Positions 51,461-62,491 of a stretch of 64,000 bases of DNA are shown here, in pieces. The notes beneath the pieces were generated by a model, which worked only from the letters and a program-made list of their open reading frames with translations, did no database searches and was not told the origin of the DNA. The translations under genes and the position numbers were made by a program. The stretch covers positions 1,289,501 through 1,353,500 of the forward strand of contig JACSYO010002062.1 of NCBI GenBank assembly GCA_016806645.1, written 5' to 3'. Position 1 is the stretch's first letter. Each line of letters opens with the position of its first letter. This stretch comes from Ophiodon elongatus (taxonomy: Eukaryota > Chordata > Actinopteri > Perciformes > Hexagrammidae).

Positions 51461-53341
51461 CCTGACTGTCGACATTCTGTTCAGCCTCAAGCGTACCCAA
51501 GAATACTTTCTGTCACTTAGTCAAATATTGTCGCAAGAACATAAAGATTTTCCAGTCTGAAGAGATGGAATTCAGTATTCAAGTACAGAACATGTCGGAT
51601 ACCTCAGAACAACTCCGTGGACACGAGGTGTTTTGAGGTCTGCATTTCACTGCAGTGCATCTGCAGTCAAATGCTCTGTGTCTTGTAGATGATTTCCTCA
51701 GGTGGGAGTCACATATTTCTCCTCAGAAAACCTGAATACAAAATCCTCTTGCTCGAATGTGACGCCGGACTGTTGAAGTAGGAAGCCAGCACCGACTGCT
51801 TGGTCCAGTTTCACGGTAATTGCTCGACCAACAAGTTCTATTAAGTCCTGCTTTATGTCAACTCCAATCAACAGCCGTTGGGTTACTAAGAGCTGAAGCA
51901 CATGGTGGTTTGCCTCATGACTCCAACGTTCTGTCACTCAAGAGGAAAGTCAATTTAGCTGGAAGTTTGTATAAAGTTGGATTTACAAGAGCAACCAAGT
52001 CCTGCATTAGGAGTCCCACATGATTCCCTGAGTCCCTGTCCTATTGGTATGGAGTTCCAATACAATACTTGGATGTCGCCAACTAGTACAGCTACACAGT
52101 GTACCTCCATCAGGCCTACCCTAAAGTTGAACCGTCAGTTCTTTTCACTTGTTTTGTAGAAATAGCACTTCAGCCATTGTGCTTAACTTTCCGTTTTTTC
52201 AAGAGTATAAAACCCCCTTTGGACATATCTGTCTGAGCCTCGAGCCTCTTGGTGGGTGATGACTTCCAACTCCTTTGGCGTAGCTGTCATCTTCAGTGCG
52301 GCCTCGAGCGTGAACGGAGGCATTCATACTCGTACATACTGTGCGCTGCGTTAGTCTCTGAAATACCAGAGCATGCAACCGAATATAACTGAAGAATCAA
52401 AAAGACAACGGGTGTAACTCCCAGATAAACCAACCTCCACAATGCAGAGGGATTGTAATTATCTGTAAACTCATATCATATTAATGTATTACTTTATCGC
52501 CTTTTGTGCACTCCTGCACACTCAGTGTTGCGTTTGTCCCTCATTGGAGACAGGAGGGTGTCCAGCTAGCATTAGCCGCCGCGGGCACGCGCATCCCGAA
52601 CATTACTGTCAGATTCATGTCGTGACCCGAAGTATCACATCTGCGGAGGCATGGAGGAACGCAGGGCGTACTTAAATCCCAGATGACGCCAAGAAATGGC
52701 GAACAAGTCTGGTCTCCTTCATAGTTCTGTCTGTTGTCCTATATGGTCTCGTGAGTAGAGAGAGAGAGGAATGTCTTCCTGGAAATCATCTTGTCCTAAA
52801 CACGAGCAAGACGCACGGCTGGCCTGCTGATCGGGAACTACAAGCAAGTTGCTTCAGACTCTGCCTTTAAAAAAAATAAATAATAATAATCTCCCTCAAT
52901 TGTCTCCGCTAGCGATCTCTAAAACTGGTTTGGGACATTTCTTTTTTTTTTTTTCATCTTTACTAGTTTCAGTTTCTGTGAGCCTCACAACAACTAATCT
53001 AGATAAAAAAATAAAATAAAATAGGCCTGATTATGGCAAAAGGTTTCCCCCCATTTGAGACCGTACAGCTAGTCACGGGAATCAGGGAAACATCTGCTCA
53101 GCTGCAGGTCTCCTTCAACTTTTGCTTTACTCCTCCCCGTAATTACTACCGTCACTGGCGAGCCAATACATGTTTGTTGCCAGCCGATTCCAGTCGGTGT
53201 GTTTTGTCATAAGTGCTGAGGTTATTGGATATTGTAAGCAGAGAGCGTGTGTGTATGTGAGAGAGAGAAGCATGTTGTGGTTACGGCTGTTGAGGAATTC
53301 TGTTTGCATTCTGCAGCAGGGTTGCGCAGCTCAGAGGAAGG

Positions 53342-53342
<1 letters not shown>

Positions 53343-53418
<76 letters not shown>

Positions 53419-53440
53419 TGTGAGTGTGTGAGTGAGTGAG
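53343..53440. repeat. (TG)37 microsatellite with TGAG tail
   Basis: Uninterrupted TG run to about 53416, then imperfect TGAG units. Confidence 0.97.
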
Positions 53441-53504
53441 GAAAAGAGGGGTTGCCCCTGTGTGAACCAGGCAGGCCTGGAGCCTCATGCCAGCTCCGCG
53501 CCCC

Positions 53505-53512
53505 TGACGTCA
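53505..53512. promoter_or_regulatory. CRE palindrome in intron 2
   Basis: Perfect TGACGTCA in a CpG-rich context, the same motif as the two in the main promoter. Confidence 0.45.
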
Positions 53513-54152
53513 CGGAAAGAGGCGTCAGCCTCCTGAACGCGGCCGGGAACGACCAGTACTGGCGACCGGGGTGAACTACGACTATCCGTCACTTATCTAA
53601 TCATACATTGAATACAACTTGAAGTAACGTTAGGTGTTGCCGCTTCACACTGTAGCTATTCCGCGCACATCGCTTGCTCCATGGCAACGGCTGCATTCCA
53701 GGCTCGACTGTTGCTGACTAAACCGGCTTGTAAGGAAAGAGCTGTCTCTTTTTTTTATTATTATTATTTTTTACATGCATCAAAACGAATCCTCCCGACG
53801 TAACATCCTGGGTAACATCAACATTAAAAGCTGTTGGACTGGCTTTCACCGAGGTGCGACTGCAGCGGAGGGGTTTTCTCCGAGCGAGTCGCTGCCTGCA
53901 CTTTTCCTCCGCCGCCCCGCCGCTCAGCTCCGTCTGCAGCTTCAGGGAATTCCTTGAGGAAATGAAGTTTATTTATTTTTTTTTACGACACACCTCGGTC
54001 AAGGTTCATTGCCGCGTTCGTACCGGCTGCTGCAAAACCTGCAGCGTCGACTTGTGTAGGTCTGCGCCAAGATGTAGGTCTACCCCTTTTCCTGCTGCGC
54101 GCTGTTTTTGTAGAGAAGGTAACCTTCATCGTTTCAGGGATCTACCTCTCGG

Positions 54153-54215
54153 CGCTGGCCCTGAGGGGCGGGGCGCTGGCCCTGAGGGGCGGGGCGCTGG
54201 CCCTGAGGGGCGGGG
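54153..54215 (+). repeat. Three 21-bp tandem repeats carrying GC boxes
   Basis: A unit beginning cgctggccctgagg is repeated three times without mismatch. Each junction carries GGGGCGGGG, a strong Sp1-type GC box. Confidence 0.95.
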
Positions 54216-54436
54216 CGCTTACTCACACACGTGGGACACAAAGTTGTAGCGCTAGTACTCGTTCAGCTTTTCCTTTTATGTGATCTCAAGTGCTGTGAGT
54301 ATCCGAGACGGCCAATTACAGGAGAGCGTAGAAACAATCCAGGCAAAGATAAAATGAAAATAAAACATTGCTGGGAGTATTTCTCTGGACTTGGGTTTGA
54401 CACTAAATTAAGTGAAAAAGCAGAAACTATTAAAGA

Positions 54437-54741
54437 AGCAGTTCACCCCCAAATAAAAAAAAAAAAACATTATTTCCTCTCACTATGAACTTGGAACATT
54501 TTTATTTCAACCATACTCCCTGTATTAAATTGTTCACAACCTTGCTGTGGATTATCTGCGGCTCATGATTTCTGGAAACGGACAACTCTGTTTACTTTTT
54601 TAGCCGTTTGTTTTTGCCGCTTTGATGACCACAAGCCGAGTGCCATCTAGGCCCTCTGGAGGGCGGACATCTCCGAAACTATACCGACTCGCACCAAAAC
54701 AATCTAGAAAGATAAATGGTGCTCCAGGTGAACTGTCCTTT
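54437..54741 (+). repeat. Interspersed teleost repeat
   Basis: Begins 'aagcagttcacccccaaata' and ends near 'gtgaactgtccttttaa', an inverted version of the start. The middle has 'ccacaagccgagtgccatct' and 'caccaaaacaatctagaaag'. I recognise it from other fish genomes; the class is uncertain. Confidence 0.6.
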
Positions 54742-55796
54742 TAACAAAGTGTGAATGCAGTGACCAAGGCTTTTCTTTTTTTTTTAAGTCTGTGCTTCTA
54801 ATTTCCGTACTGCTGCTGCCAGTGAGTCCAATCAAATCCTCAGTCTCAGGATACCCCCGTCATTTACACATAAGCAAAGCGGGCCATTTGCCTGCTCCTC
54901 ACGTGTGCCAGAGAGCGGGTTGAATGGGAATCCGGCGCTGCTGCCGCAGTACCAACGCTGCTTTGCATCGCAACGCACTGAATTGAATAATCCCACAGGC
55001 AATTTACATTGAAAACTTCCCTGGACCGTCGCAGGCCGGGATTGTGTCAACTCCCCACATCCAGTCTCGTGATTTTATTTATTTTTTAACTGCAGACGCA
55101 CAGCGTTGAAGGTCTTCCGATTGGTCATTGAGTTTATTTGTCGCGGAAAGACCCAATCTGTAGTTATGTTATGGCTCCTGAACCCTCTGCTGCATTGGAA
55201 TTTAAACATGTGCTATACTCTCTTAATAGAAACAAAAAAAAGAATTGAACTGGATGACCTCCAGATTTTGTCCCTTTTTTTGGTCCCCCCTTTTCATGTT
55301 ATCAGAGGACTTTGACTGAGTGAACCCGCGGTGGGACAGTAGAGTAAAGAATCTTTGTTGGACGTCAGCTTACAAACTCTAATCTCTGTGATTTATTTCC
55401 CACCTCCCAAGTAGGAACCATGAAATATGACTCAGGCTGTGCTGATTAGTCCTCGTCAAAGACCCTCTCTGTCTCCTAGATGGTATCTGGTGCACAGTCC
55501 CGCTTTTGACCTCCGTCCTCCATACCGCCAAACCAACTGTAAAAAAAAAAAACACAAATGATATATTCTTGGGCATTAATAAGAATTACAAGTCGTCAGG
55601 ACTTGAAATGTCAATTATCAGCAGTAATTCTGTTCATATGTGGTCTTTAGTTATGGAAGCATTAGGGGACTAAATATTTCATCAAATCGAGTTCTTTAGA
55701 AACACTGTTCGCTTATTAGTACACTTCCCAACATGCATTGTACTAGGGTGGAAATTCCACGGAAAGCCTTTCTTCTCACTATTTTGTCTTCAGTGC

Positions 55797-56290
55797 CTCC
55801 ACTTCAACTGATATTTCAACTACTTTTACTTACACGTCAGACGCCTCAACTGCATTCATTGCTTTCTCCTTAACGGGGGTGTAGATCACATTTATTATTT
55901 CGATTAAATCCAATTCAGGGGCCTGTTATTGATAAGAGACAATATGCCCATTTAAACCAAATTAATTATATTTATATCGACTCACAACTAAAATTAAAAA
56001 ACTTCTAGGTAACAACCATCACATGTGATACACAGTTCACTACTGTTCGACTCACCTCACACTTCAACTGATATCTTGTTTCAGTTTAATCCTTCACTAA
56101 TTTCTTTCAGGAATTCGCTTTTTACGGAAACTTCCCGGTTCTATTATCACCTACGCTTAGACTGACACTTCAACTCCTCTCAGCACATCACTTCAACTGA
56201 CGCCTAACTCACTGCTTCCACTTCAGTTGGCACTTCAACTCAACCTGTCATTACGCCTCGACACTTCAAAAATGTCTTCATCTTTCAGCT
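55797..56290 (+). repeat. Scattered 'cacttcaactg' repeat
   Basis: cacttcaactgatat occurs at 55800 and 56060. Shorter or variant forms occur near 56166, 56189, 56218, 56231 and 56261. The spacing is irregular, so this looks like a decayed minisatellite. Confidence 0.6.
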
Positions 56291-56829
56291 CTTCCCTTTT
56301 CAATGGCCAATTCAACTCCTTGTAGTGTTTTTTTTTTTTCCCAGCATAGGCCGCCACTCCAAGTACAACTTAAAAAGCACACTTACAGTTTCTTCAGTTT
56401 GAGGAACGATAGAGGGTTTGTTCAGTTTCTTTTAGTCATGCGTCACGTGGTCGTCTCTCTGAGCGACATCAAGACGACAAACGCCACGATGAAGATCAGA
56501 TCAGAACACAACATGATAACACACAATCAGGAGACAGAACTCCTGGGAATTTCAAATGTGGTAGAGAGAGGGAGGATGAGGGAGGATGAGGGAGAGAGAG
56601 AGGACACGCCTCCATCTCAAACAGCGTGTGACATCCTCTTGTTAGTCATGTCAGCACGGCCAGACATCCCCCACCCCCAGCACTGTCATGGCAACTGTCC
56701 CCGTATGAGGGCTGTTTAGAGGGGCCACTACTGTTGTCGCTCATCATAAAATTCCGCCCTACGTACGCGGTATTTGGCGTGTCAATATTTCAGGGCCTCG
56801 AAAGTCAACAGAGTCGCTTGTTAACAGCG

Positions 56830-57010
56830 GGGCCGTTTTAATTGGACCCCGGTCTCAGGCTGGCCGGAGTGAAGTCAGGGCACCGGCGGATGCTGATAGC
56901 TCTGGCGGTTCTCGTAATGAAATTACCACCTGGATGCTGTCAGTTTGCCAACTTAGCCCTGAATTTACAGCCTGGAAAGATAAATAGAATGCAGTCAATT
57001 AACGCAAGCA
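56830..57010 (+). other. Possible conserved non-coding element
   Basis: Unique-looking sequence with homeodomain-type sites in gtaatgaaattaccacctgg and gcagtcaattaacgc. It has no repeat signature. Conservation cannot be judged from one sequence. Confidence 0.3.
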
Positions 57011-58033
57011 CGTGCACGCGCATGACTGTGTGCACACGCATGCATGCGCCACGTGGCCCTCTCGAGCCCTGACATTAGTTGCAGACTCCTTGAGAGTGTG
57101 ACCTTTCTTCCACTGTGAGTTGATAGGTCCACCAATCTCTCCCAAGTTTGAGCTGCTTTGGGTCGCCGGGCTAAGTGACGAGCCATAGGTTGATGGAAAA
57201 TCCATAGTGTTATTGCCATACATTACTTTTTATTTGATTGGACCTCGCAGTGAGCGTAGCGCAGCGGTGGAGGTGCCGGCAGAGTAAGCTGGGACCGTGC
57301 ACCCATTCGGGACCAGGGACCAATTGTGGCTTTTGCCCCCCCCACTTCCTCCTCCTCCCTCTCGTGACATTGATGTATGTGACTCTGGCAGCCTCCCGTC
57401 TACCGTCCACGCGGGCCCGGCCTCCTGTGTGAGTGCTCGTGAGTGCTGTAAATCACTCCGCGGTATTGATTTTTCCATTAGAGGTCAGCCGCCCCGAACA
57501 CCTCTGACGGGGTGCTCACAAACACCTTCGAGGGCGACGCGAGGTCACGTGGCTCATGCATGCTTCTTCTTCTCTACGACAGCCTGTATTTGTCCACATT
57601 CTAATAACCGCTTCCTGACATATTCCCGCGGCGATGAAAGTATTTGTTGGTATAGTATGCGATGTGTCAGCGCGAGCGCGGCGCTGCACGCACCCCCCCC
57701 CCTTCCTCTCTCTGGCGGATGGAAGAAGGGGGCCGACTTGTGGAACAAGCTCACTAAGTGCCTTATGCCTACATTAGCGAGGCACTTTGTCTTGTGTAAA
57801 TATGGTAGCGTGTCACGGAGTTGAGTTGTCGAGGCCCAGAGGCCGCGCTCATTCAGGTCTTTACCCTCGACCCGGACTTTATTTATTATGAGCCCACGGG
57901 CTCGCCGTAGCGTAGTTTTCAGCTGCCGTGGCTGCGCTCGCACTGGGAAAATAAAAGTACAGTAGCACTGTTGGGCTCTTTATCTCCTTTTTCACCTGTC
58001 TGTCTCTCCTCCTCCTCCTCTCCCCCCTTACAG

Positions 58034-58134
58034 ACGGTCCAGTCGCAGAAGCCGCACTTCTTGGCGGTGCACTGTCAGGAGGTGGGAGGGAAGAACTACG
58101 AGGCATCCATGTCCCACGTGGACAGTTTTGTCAA
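58034..58134 (+). CDS. inpp5a: inpp5a coding exon 3 (residues 41-74, last codon split)
   Basis: The exon continues in phase 0 from exon 2 and encodes TVQSQKPHFLAVHCQEVGG, then a segment ending in SMSHVDSFVK. Human INPP5A has HKPHFMALHCQEFGGKNYE at this place, so the match is unmistakable. HCQE is the family's LQE-type motif; Glu56 is expected to bind the catalytic magnesium. The exon is 101 nt, so the last codon is split: AA here and A from exon 4, giving Lys74. The donor is gtaagt. The first few residues (TVQSQ) differ most from mammals, which fits a surface loop. Confidence 0.97.
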
Positions 58135-58429
58135 GTAAGTGCTGCGCTCGCGGTGGGCCTAATTGTTGCATTTGTGATGGTAAGTAGATGAGGAACATGC
58201 AAGGTGGTTTAAAAACCGGCGGACTACTCCCCCCACTGGTCGCATCACAGCTTTACGTCTGCTTCAGCGCTGCAGGACGCTAGAGGCAAAAAACACCGTT
58301 TTCATGCACCGGTCAATTTTTGGCATTTTGCCTCTATAACCGTGGAGTATAACTAGTGGAAAGAAAACACTTTTACATTTTTTATTTTTTTATTACAATT
58401 TGTCTATTTGAGACTGGATTTATCTAAAA

Positions 58430-59082
58430 TTCACCAGAAGTTAGCGTGTAATAATGCCTCATTTGCATATTTAAACATACCATTTCAGAAAAAGTGTAAT
58501 ACAAGAATGAATCGTTTTAATGTAAGTAATCAACTGAGGAAGTTTCATGGTGATATTTATTAGTTAGAATATTTTACCTTTCTCACCTGTGTAAATGTCT
58601 TATAATGTATGTCTTTAAACATGTTTTTTCTCAGACTCTGAGCCAGAAATCTCCACGTCAGTAGAATTTACATAAACCAAACTTTCCACTTTCATTCCCA
58701 TCTATATTCTGAAGGTTATCACGGAGGGGTTTGTTCATATAGCATTCATAGTCTGATTTATACAACATTTTATTTCCCTCAAAACATGATGAAAATGATG
58801 ACGGTATTTTGTGATTTATGGAGTGATACAAAGAGACATCCAAAATCCCATCTGTAAAAACCTTTGACTCTTAATGTCAAAGAAATGAAACAAGAGTTCT
58901 GAACCTAGCTTCATCCAATTGATAATTTGAAATGTCTGCAAATTAGCACATGTTTGATAATATAATGCCTGTTTGCATATTTAAACATCCAATTTCTGAA
59001 AACTAGTAACACATACAAATAAGTGTCTTCATTTGTGTAATCAACTGGGGAAGTTTCACGCAGATATCTTAGTTGAACTTTT
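58430..59082 (+). repeat. Diverged direct repeat in intron 3
   Basis: Blocks at 58430-58575 and 58930-59082 share tttgcatatttaaacat (58462-58478 and 58972-58988), 'aatcaactg(a/g)ggaagtttca' and similar flanks in the same order, 510 bp apart. The first copy keeps an octamer ATTTGCAT. This may be an old tandem duplication or an element with internal repeats. Confidence 0.7.
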
Positions 59083-59137
59083 TTTACTCTCCAGGATATT
59101 TTACATGTGGTTGAACTGGAAGGTGCTTTCACATCTG

Positions 59138-59150
59138 ATTGAGATTTCCT

Positions 59151-59240
<90 letters not shown>

Positions 59241-59251
59241 CTGTCCATCAG
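59138..59251 (+). promoter_or_regulatory. inpp5a: Unusual 3' splice region of exon 4 with (TG)43
   Basis: A pure TG tract spans 59152-59238, and only 'ctctgtccatcag' separates it from the exon. There is no adenosine from 59145 to 59246 and no AG from 59144 to 59249. The nearest match to the branch consensus is ctgat with A at 59138, 113 nt from the exon. UG repeats in RNA are known binding sites for TDP-43 and CELF proteins. Confidence 0.75.
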
Positions 59252-59339
59252 AGAGCTGTTGTCCAGTGATGCCATGAGGGAGTACAGCAGAGCCCGCGTC
59301 TACCTCGACGAGAACTACAAATCCCAGGAGCATTTCACG
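59252..59339 (+). CDS. inpp5a: inpp5a coding exon 4 (residues 74-103)
   Basis: The first base completes Lys74. The exon then encodes ELLSSDAMREYSRAR, followed by VYLDENYKSQEHFT, almost identical to human INPP5A (Lys and Asn in place of Arg83 and Ser86). This is the helical segment after the HCQE motif in the catalytic domain. The acceptor used is ccatcag; it is fixed by the phase and by the conserved VKELLSS junction, although a second AG lies two bases later. The donor is acg followed by gtaagc, phase 0. At 88 nt, the exon is not a multiple of three, so skipping it would shift the frame and remove most of the catalytic domain. Confidence 0.97.
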
Positions 59340-59934
59340 GTAAGCGCTCGTTGGTGGTGTGTTCACGTTCGAGGGGGGAGTGCACACAAAGTCCTGGACT
59401 GAGACAATTGAATCAGATTGTGCCCCAAGTCTGCAATTCTTTTCAAGATCGATTATTAGTTTTAAATTTATAGTATTTAAAAGCGTGGCGTTTGAGTTTT
59501 TTTCCAGAAATGCAGCACGAACTAAGACGGGCGACAAAAACACGTTCACGAGAGAAACGCAAACGCTCACGAGCTGCAGACCTGCAGCTGTCGTTGATGC
59601 AAAGAAGAACTTCACATAGATACTTCACGGGATCTAGTCTATCGTTCACAGTGAGGCTTTGAACCCCAGCTTCATGGACCTGCACTTATAGTTCCCTCAA
59701 CATGCAGTAACAGCAGGTGGCCACGAGGTGGCAGCAGATACTTAGAAACGATGCTGCTGCCAGAGCTCAGGTTGAAACTTGTTAGATGTCGTGGGACTGC
59801 TTTGCTTATTGATTGTCAGGACTTATTAGCAAATCATGGGTTCCCTTAGTTTTTAGCTTCAGTTTGAATACAGTACATGTAATTATCAAAGGAATGGATA
59901 CACAGGCTAAACACACACAAGGTTGGGTCATTGA

Positions 59935-60165
59935 CTTAAGAAGTCTTAGTCGACTAAGATCAAGATCAAGACTTTTCCTTCTATCAGTTTTTTTTTTTTT
60001 TTGTTATTGCATACTGAATGACTTATATCCAGGAAACTGAACACAGAACAAAAGGTGTGAAGTGGTGAGTCTTTGTGGAGAAAATCAGTTTGACAGGTCT
60101 GTCTATCACACCAACAAAAATGTTTTTTCGTCAACTCCGATTTTTGGGGTTTTCGAGGACAGCCT
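59935..60165 (+). repeat. 'tagtcgac'-type repeat, copy 3
   Basis: gtcttagtcgactaagatc, 'gagtctttgtggagaaaatc' and 'ttcgtcaactccgattt' resemble the copies at 14.2 and 19.1 kb. Strongly diverged. Confidence 0.4.
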
Positions 60166-60677
60166 TAAGAGAGTCAATGCAGATGTTTGAATTTGTCCTT
60201 TTTTCTTTCTTGCAAAAGTGTGGGAGAAGGTGTCACACCGTCTTCTGATAGATCCATATTATTATCCCATCGCCTTCATATATTCGTGTATACGTCGTGT
60301 GTTGATCCGACACGTGGCTCTGTAAGGAGTTCTACTTATTCCAGGGCCTTAAATCTCGGTGATGGACCCCCCCCCCCCTTTTCATTCCCTCCCTTGTTCC
60401 ACGGCTGGGTGTGTGTTCTGTATTTGGCCACTTGGTGGAGCCAGGCTCTCAGACTTGACGGAGGTCGGCGGAGGTTCTTCACCTCTGTGTTCTGTATCCG
60501 TCCACTGCTCGACGAGGAAACGGGTTTAATGTCCGATGCTTAATTGACAGACTACAGGTTTATCGTGCGATCCTCTCTGCTTTCCCAGGAGATTATGTGG
60601 TTGAAAAAAAATATAAAATTGTAATAACACACATTAAAAAAAAAAAAAAAGGTCCAGATAAGGACTTCGATCAGTGA

Positions 60678-60713
60678 GTGGCGTGGCGCCTCCCGGCGTC
60701 GTCGCCACGCCAC
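60678..60713 (+). other. GC-rich perfect hairpin
   Basis: gtggcgtggcg (60678-60688) pairs perfectly with cgccacgccac (60703-60713) around a 14-nt loop. It is in intron 4. Confidence 0.8.
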
Positions 60714-62149
60714 GCTGCGCCTCCACAAACGCTCATAAATCACAGCGACCGCCGAGTCGCGCTTGCTCTTTTCAAAAGAATATTACAAACACTGGCCTTT
60801 TGGGGGGGAAATATAATCATCTGCCGCTTCACATAAGTGCTGCTAATGTCTCGGCACTGCGAGCTGTTTATTTAATGGCGTTTGTCTACAGATTAACCTT
60901 CTTTTATTTATTTTTATAGTGGCGTTTTCACTGGGATGGAGACGGCCGCTTGTGCGTCTCTCTTCTGTGAAGCAGTCAGCGGGAACGTCTGATGTGATTT
61001 CTATGACGCCGATGCTGAAATCCCGGCAACAGTAAATACGAATAGACTCTCCAGTCGTTCTCACACAGGGCTTGCCATTTAGCTTTGGGTGACATCACCC
61101 GTATTTGTTTTTCCTCAATCTTCGATTTCTCCCCCTCGCCGACCCCCCTCCCGTGTGCTCCGGGGATAATTGTTTGTTGTCCTCCCCGCCTGTCAATTTT
61201 CAGATAATGTAAGTGGGAAGACTTCTTCTTTCTTTCTTTCTTTTGGTGGATGTTTTCGGACGAGCGTAGCAATGTAGCGAGTGTGTGAAGGTCTACATGC
61301 CTGCCCACAGCGAGAGTTGTGTTTGAACTGCATCTCCGTGTCGGTGGCGGAGAGGAATGCGGTTGATAAATGAACGTGTGACATTCTGTTACGACAGACT
61401 TGTTTGTTTGCAACTGTGATTGGAGTCGGAGGAGAGTTGATCCATTAGGCGATCGACCCGAAACCTGAGCAGCAAGTGCAGAGTGTCACTCGGACAAAAC
61501 CAGCAATTTGAATGGAATTTTGGCCTCAATTTTTTAAATTGTTAAGTGTGTTCTGTCATTTTATGGACCAAAAGATTTGGTGATGGAAATGATCAAACAA
61601 AAAAAAAAAAAAAGGGACAATATTGAGTAAAAGAAGATAGAAAGAGAAATATGAAAATAGATAAATAAGTAGATAAGTAAATAACATAACTATCACACTC
61701 TTGGAGATCTGCAGAAATGTTGAAAACACCATTTATCTATTTAACAAGTGGAGTTTCGTGTCTTTTAAATTTTAAATTCTGTTGAAATGGATAAATTAAA
61801 TCCCCCTTCAGCTTTTGAGGTTTCAGAACGAGCTGACATATTTATTTGTTCAGAAAGGTGGCTCTGAAATCAACTTTAGTGTCGTCTGTTGAGCAAAAAC
61901 ATGAAATCTGAAAAGACGGCGTGGAGGCTGGACGGAGCTGTATTCTCGTCTCCGGACTGCGTCTTAATTTTCCCAAATGAAACCCCATCAACGCCCCGAT
62001 GTCAAAAAGAACACACACATGTAACACCCCGCCGCTGAATGTGAGCGATGAGGAGTCCAGGCCGGCCTCCTCTCCTCTCCTCCTCTCTCCTCCTCATCCT
62101 CCCAGAGGAAGGTGCCAGTGGCGGGGAAGAGCTTGACTGACACGTCGCC

Positions 62150-62290
62150 CCCGCGGCTGAGCCCCGGGTCCTGGTGTTTTACAGCCCCGTTAAGGTATAC
62201 AGCAGGTAAAATGTCAATTAGGAAGGCCCGCCCTGATCGCCCAACTCCCAATCCACATGTTCTTGGCCATTAATATTCATCGTGCCCCCC
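62150..62290 (+). other. Possible conserved non-coding element
   Basis: Repeat-free block with gtcaattagg and ccattaatattcat homeodomain-type sites, next to a CpG-rich stretch. No open frame of interest. Conservation is inferred from appearance only. Confidence 0.3.
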
Positions 62291-62373
62291 GCCCCCCCCT
62301 GGAGCTGCGGGACTGACACGCGCCTGCGATGCTACCGCGTCCTGCCACGGCATTACCAGTAAAGGCCCCGCAA

Positions 62374-62425
62374 ACACACACACACACACACGCACATGCA
62401 TACACGCGCACACACGCACCGCCGC
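62374..62425. repeat. Imperfect (CA)n microsatellite
   Basis: CA run with CG and TG interruptions. Confidence 0.9.
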
Positions 62426-62446
62426 TGTCACGCGGCCTAATCAAGC

Positions 62447-62448
<2 letters not shown>

Positions 62449-62489
<41 letters not shown>
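62449..62489. repeat. (AC)20 microsatellite
   Basis: Perfect AC run. Confidence 0.96.

Positions 62490-62491
<2 letters not shown>

Larger units (their letters stand above)
53490..54230 (+). promoter_or_regulatory. GC-rich block in intron 2, candidate alternative promoter
   Basis: CpGs are frequent at 53495-53560, 53850-53950 and 54150-54220, unlike the rest of the intron. The block has a perfect CRE TGACGTCA at 53505-53512 and three GC boxes in a tandem repeat. A donor-like AAG followed by gtaacc lies at 54119. Exon 3 downstream has an in-frame ATG at residue 66. Promoter activity is inference. Confidence 0.35.
48744..58033 (+). other. inpp5a: Intron 2 of inpp5a (9.3 kb)
   Basis: Donor gtaagt. 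The acceptor has a long CTCCT-rich pyrimidine tract ending ttacag, with a plausible branch point ttcac (A at 57994). It contains the right arm of the exon 2 inverted repeat, TG/TA, CA and GT arrays, a GC-rich block with a CRE at 53.5 kb, a 21-bp GC-box repeat, a 'cacttcaactg' repeat and a reverse-type fish repeat near 54.5 kb. No coding exon was recognised. At about 49.1-50.3 and 51.5-53.1 kb I see only AT-rich unique-looking sequence. Confidence 0.9.
58135..59251 (+). other. inpp5a: Intron 3 of inpp5a (1.1 kb)
   Basis: Donor gtaagt, acceptor ccatcag. The intron contains two diverged direct copies of a block of about 140 bp and ends in a pure (TG)43 tract. The normal branch-point zone is unusual (see the entry on the acceptor). 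Confidence 0.93.

Noticed and set aside
53683..53700. RFX X-box (ccatggcaac)
   Set aside because: Only half of the motif is present; the first half-site does not match.
58911..59615. 234-codon minus-strand open frame over exon 4
   Set aside because: It is long only because it runs through the TG array; exon 4 on the + strand is the real coding sequence.
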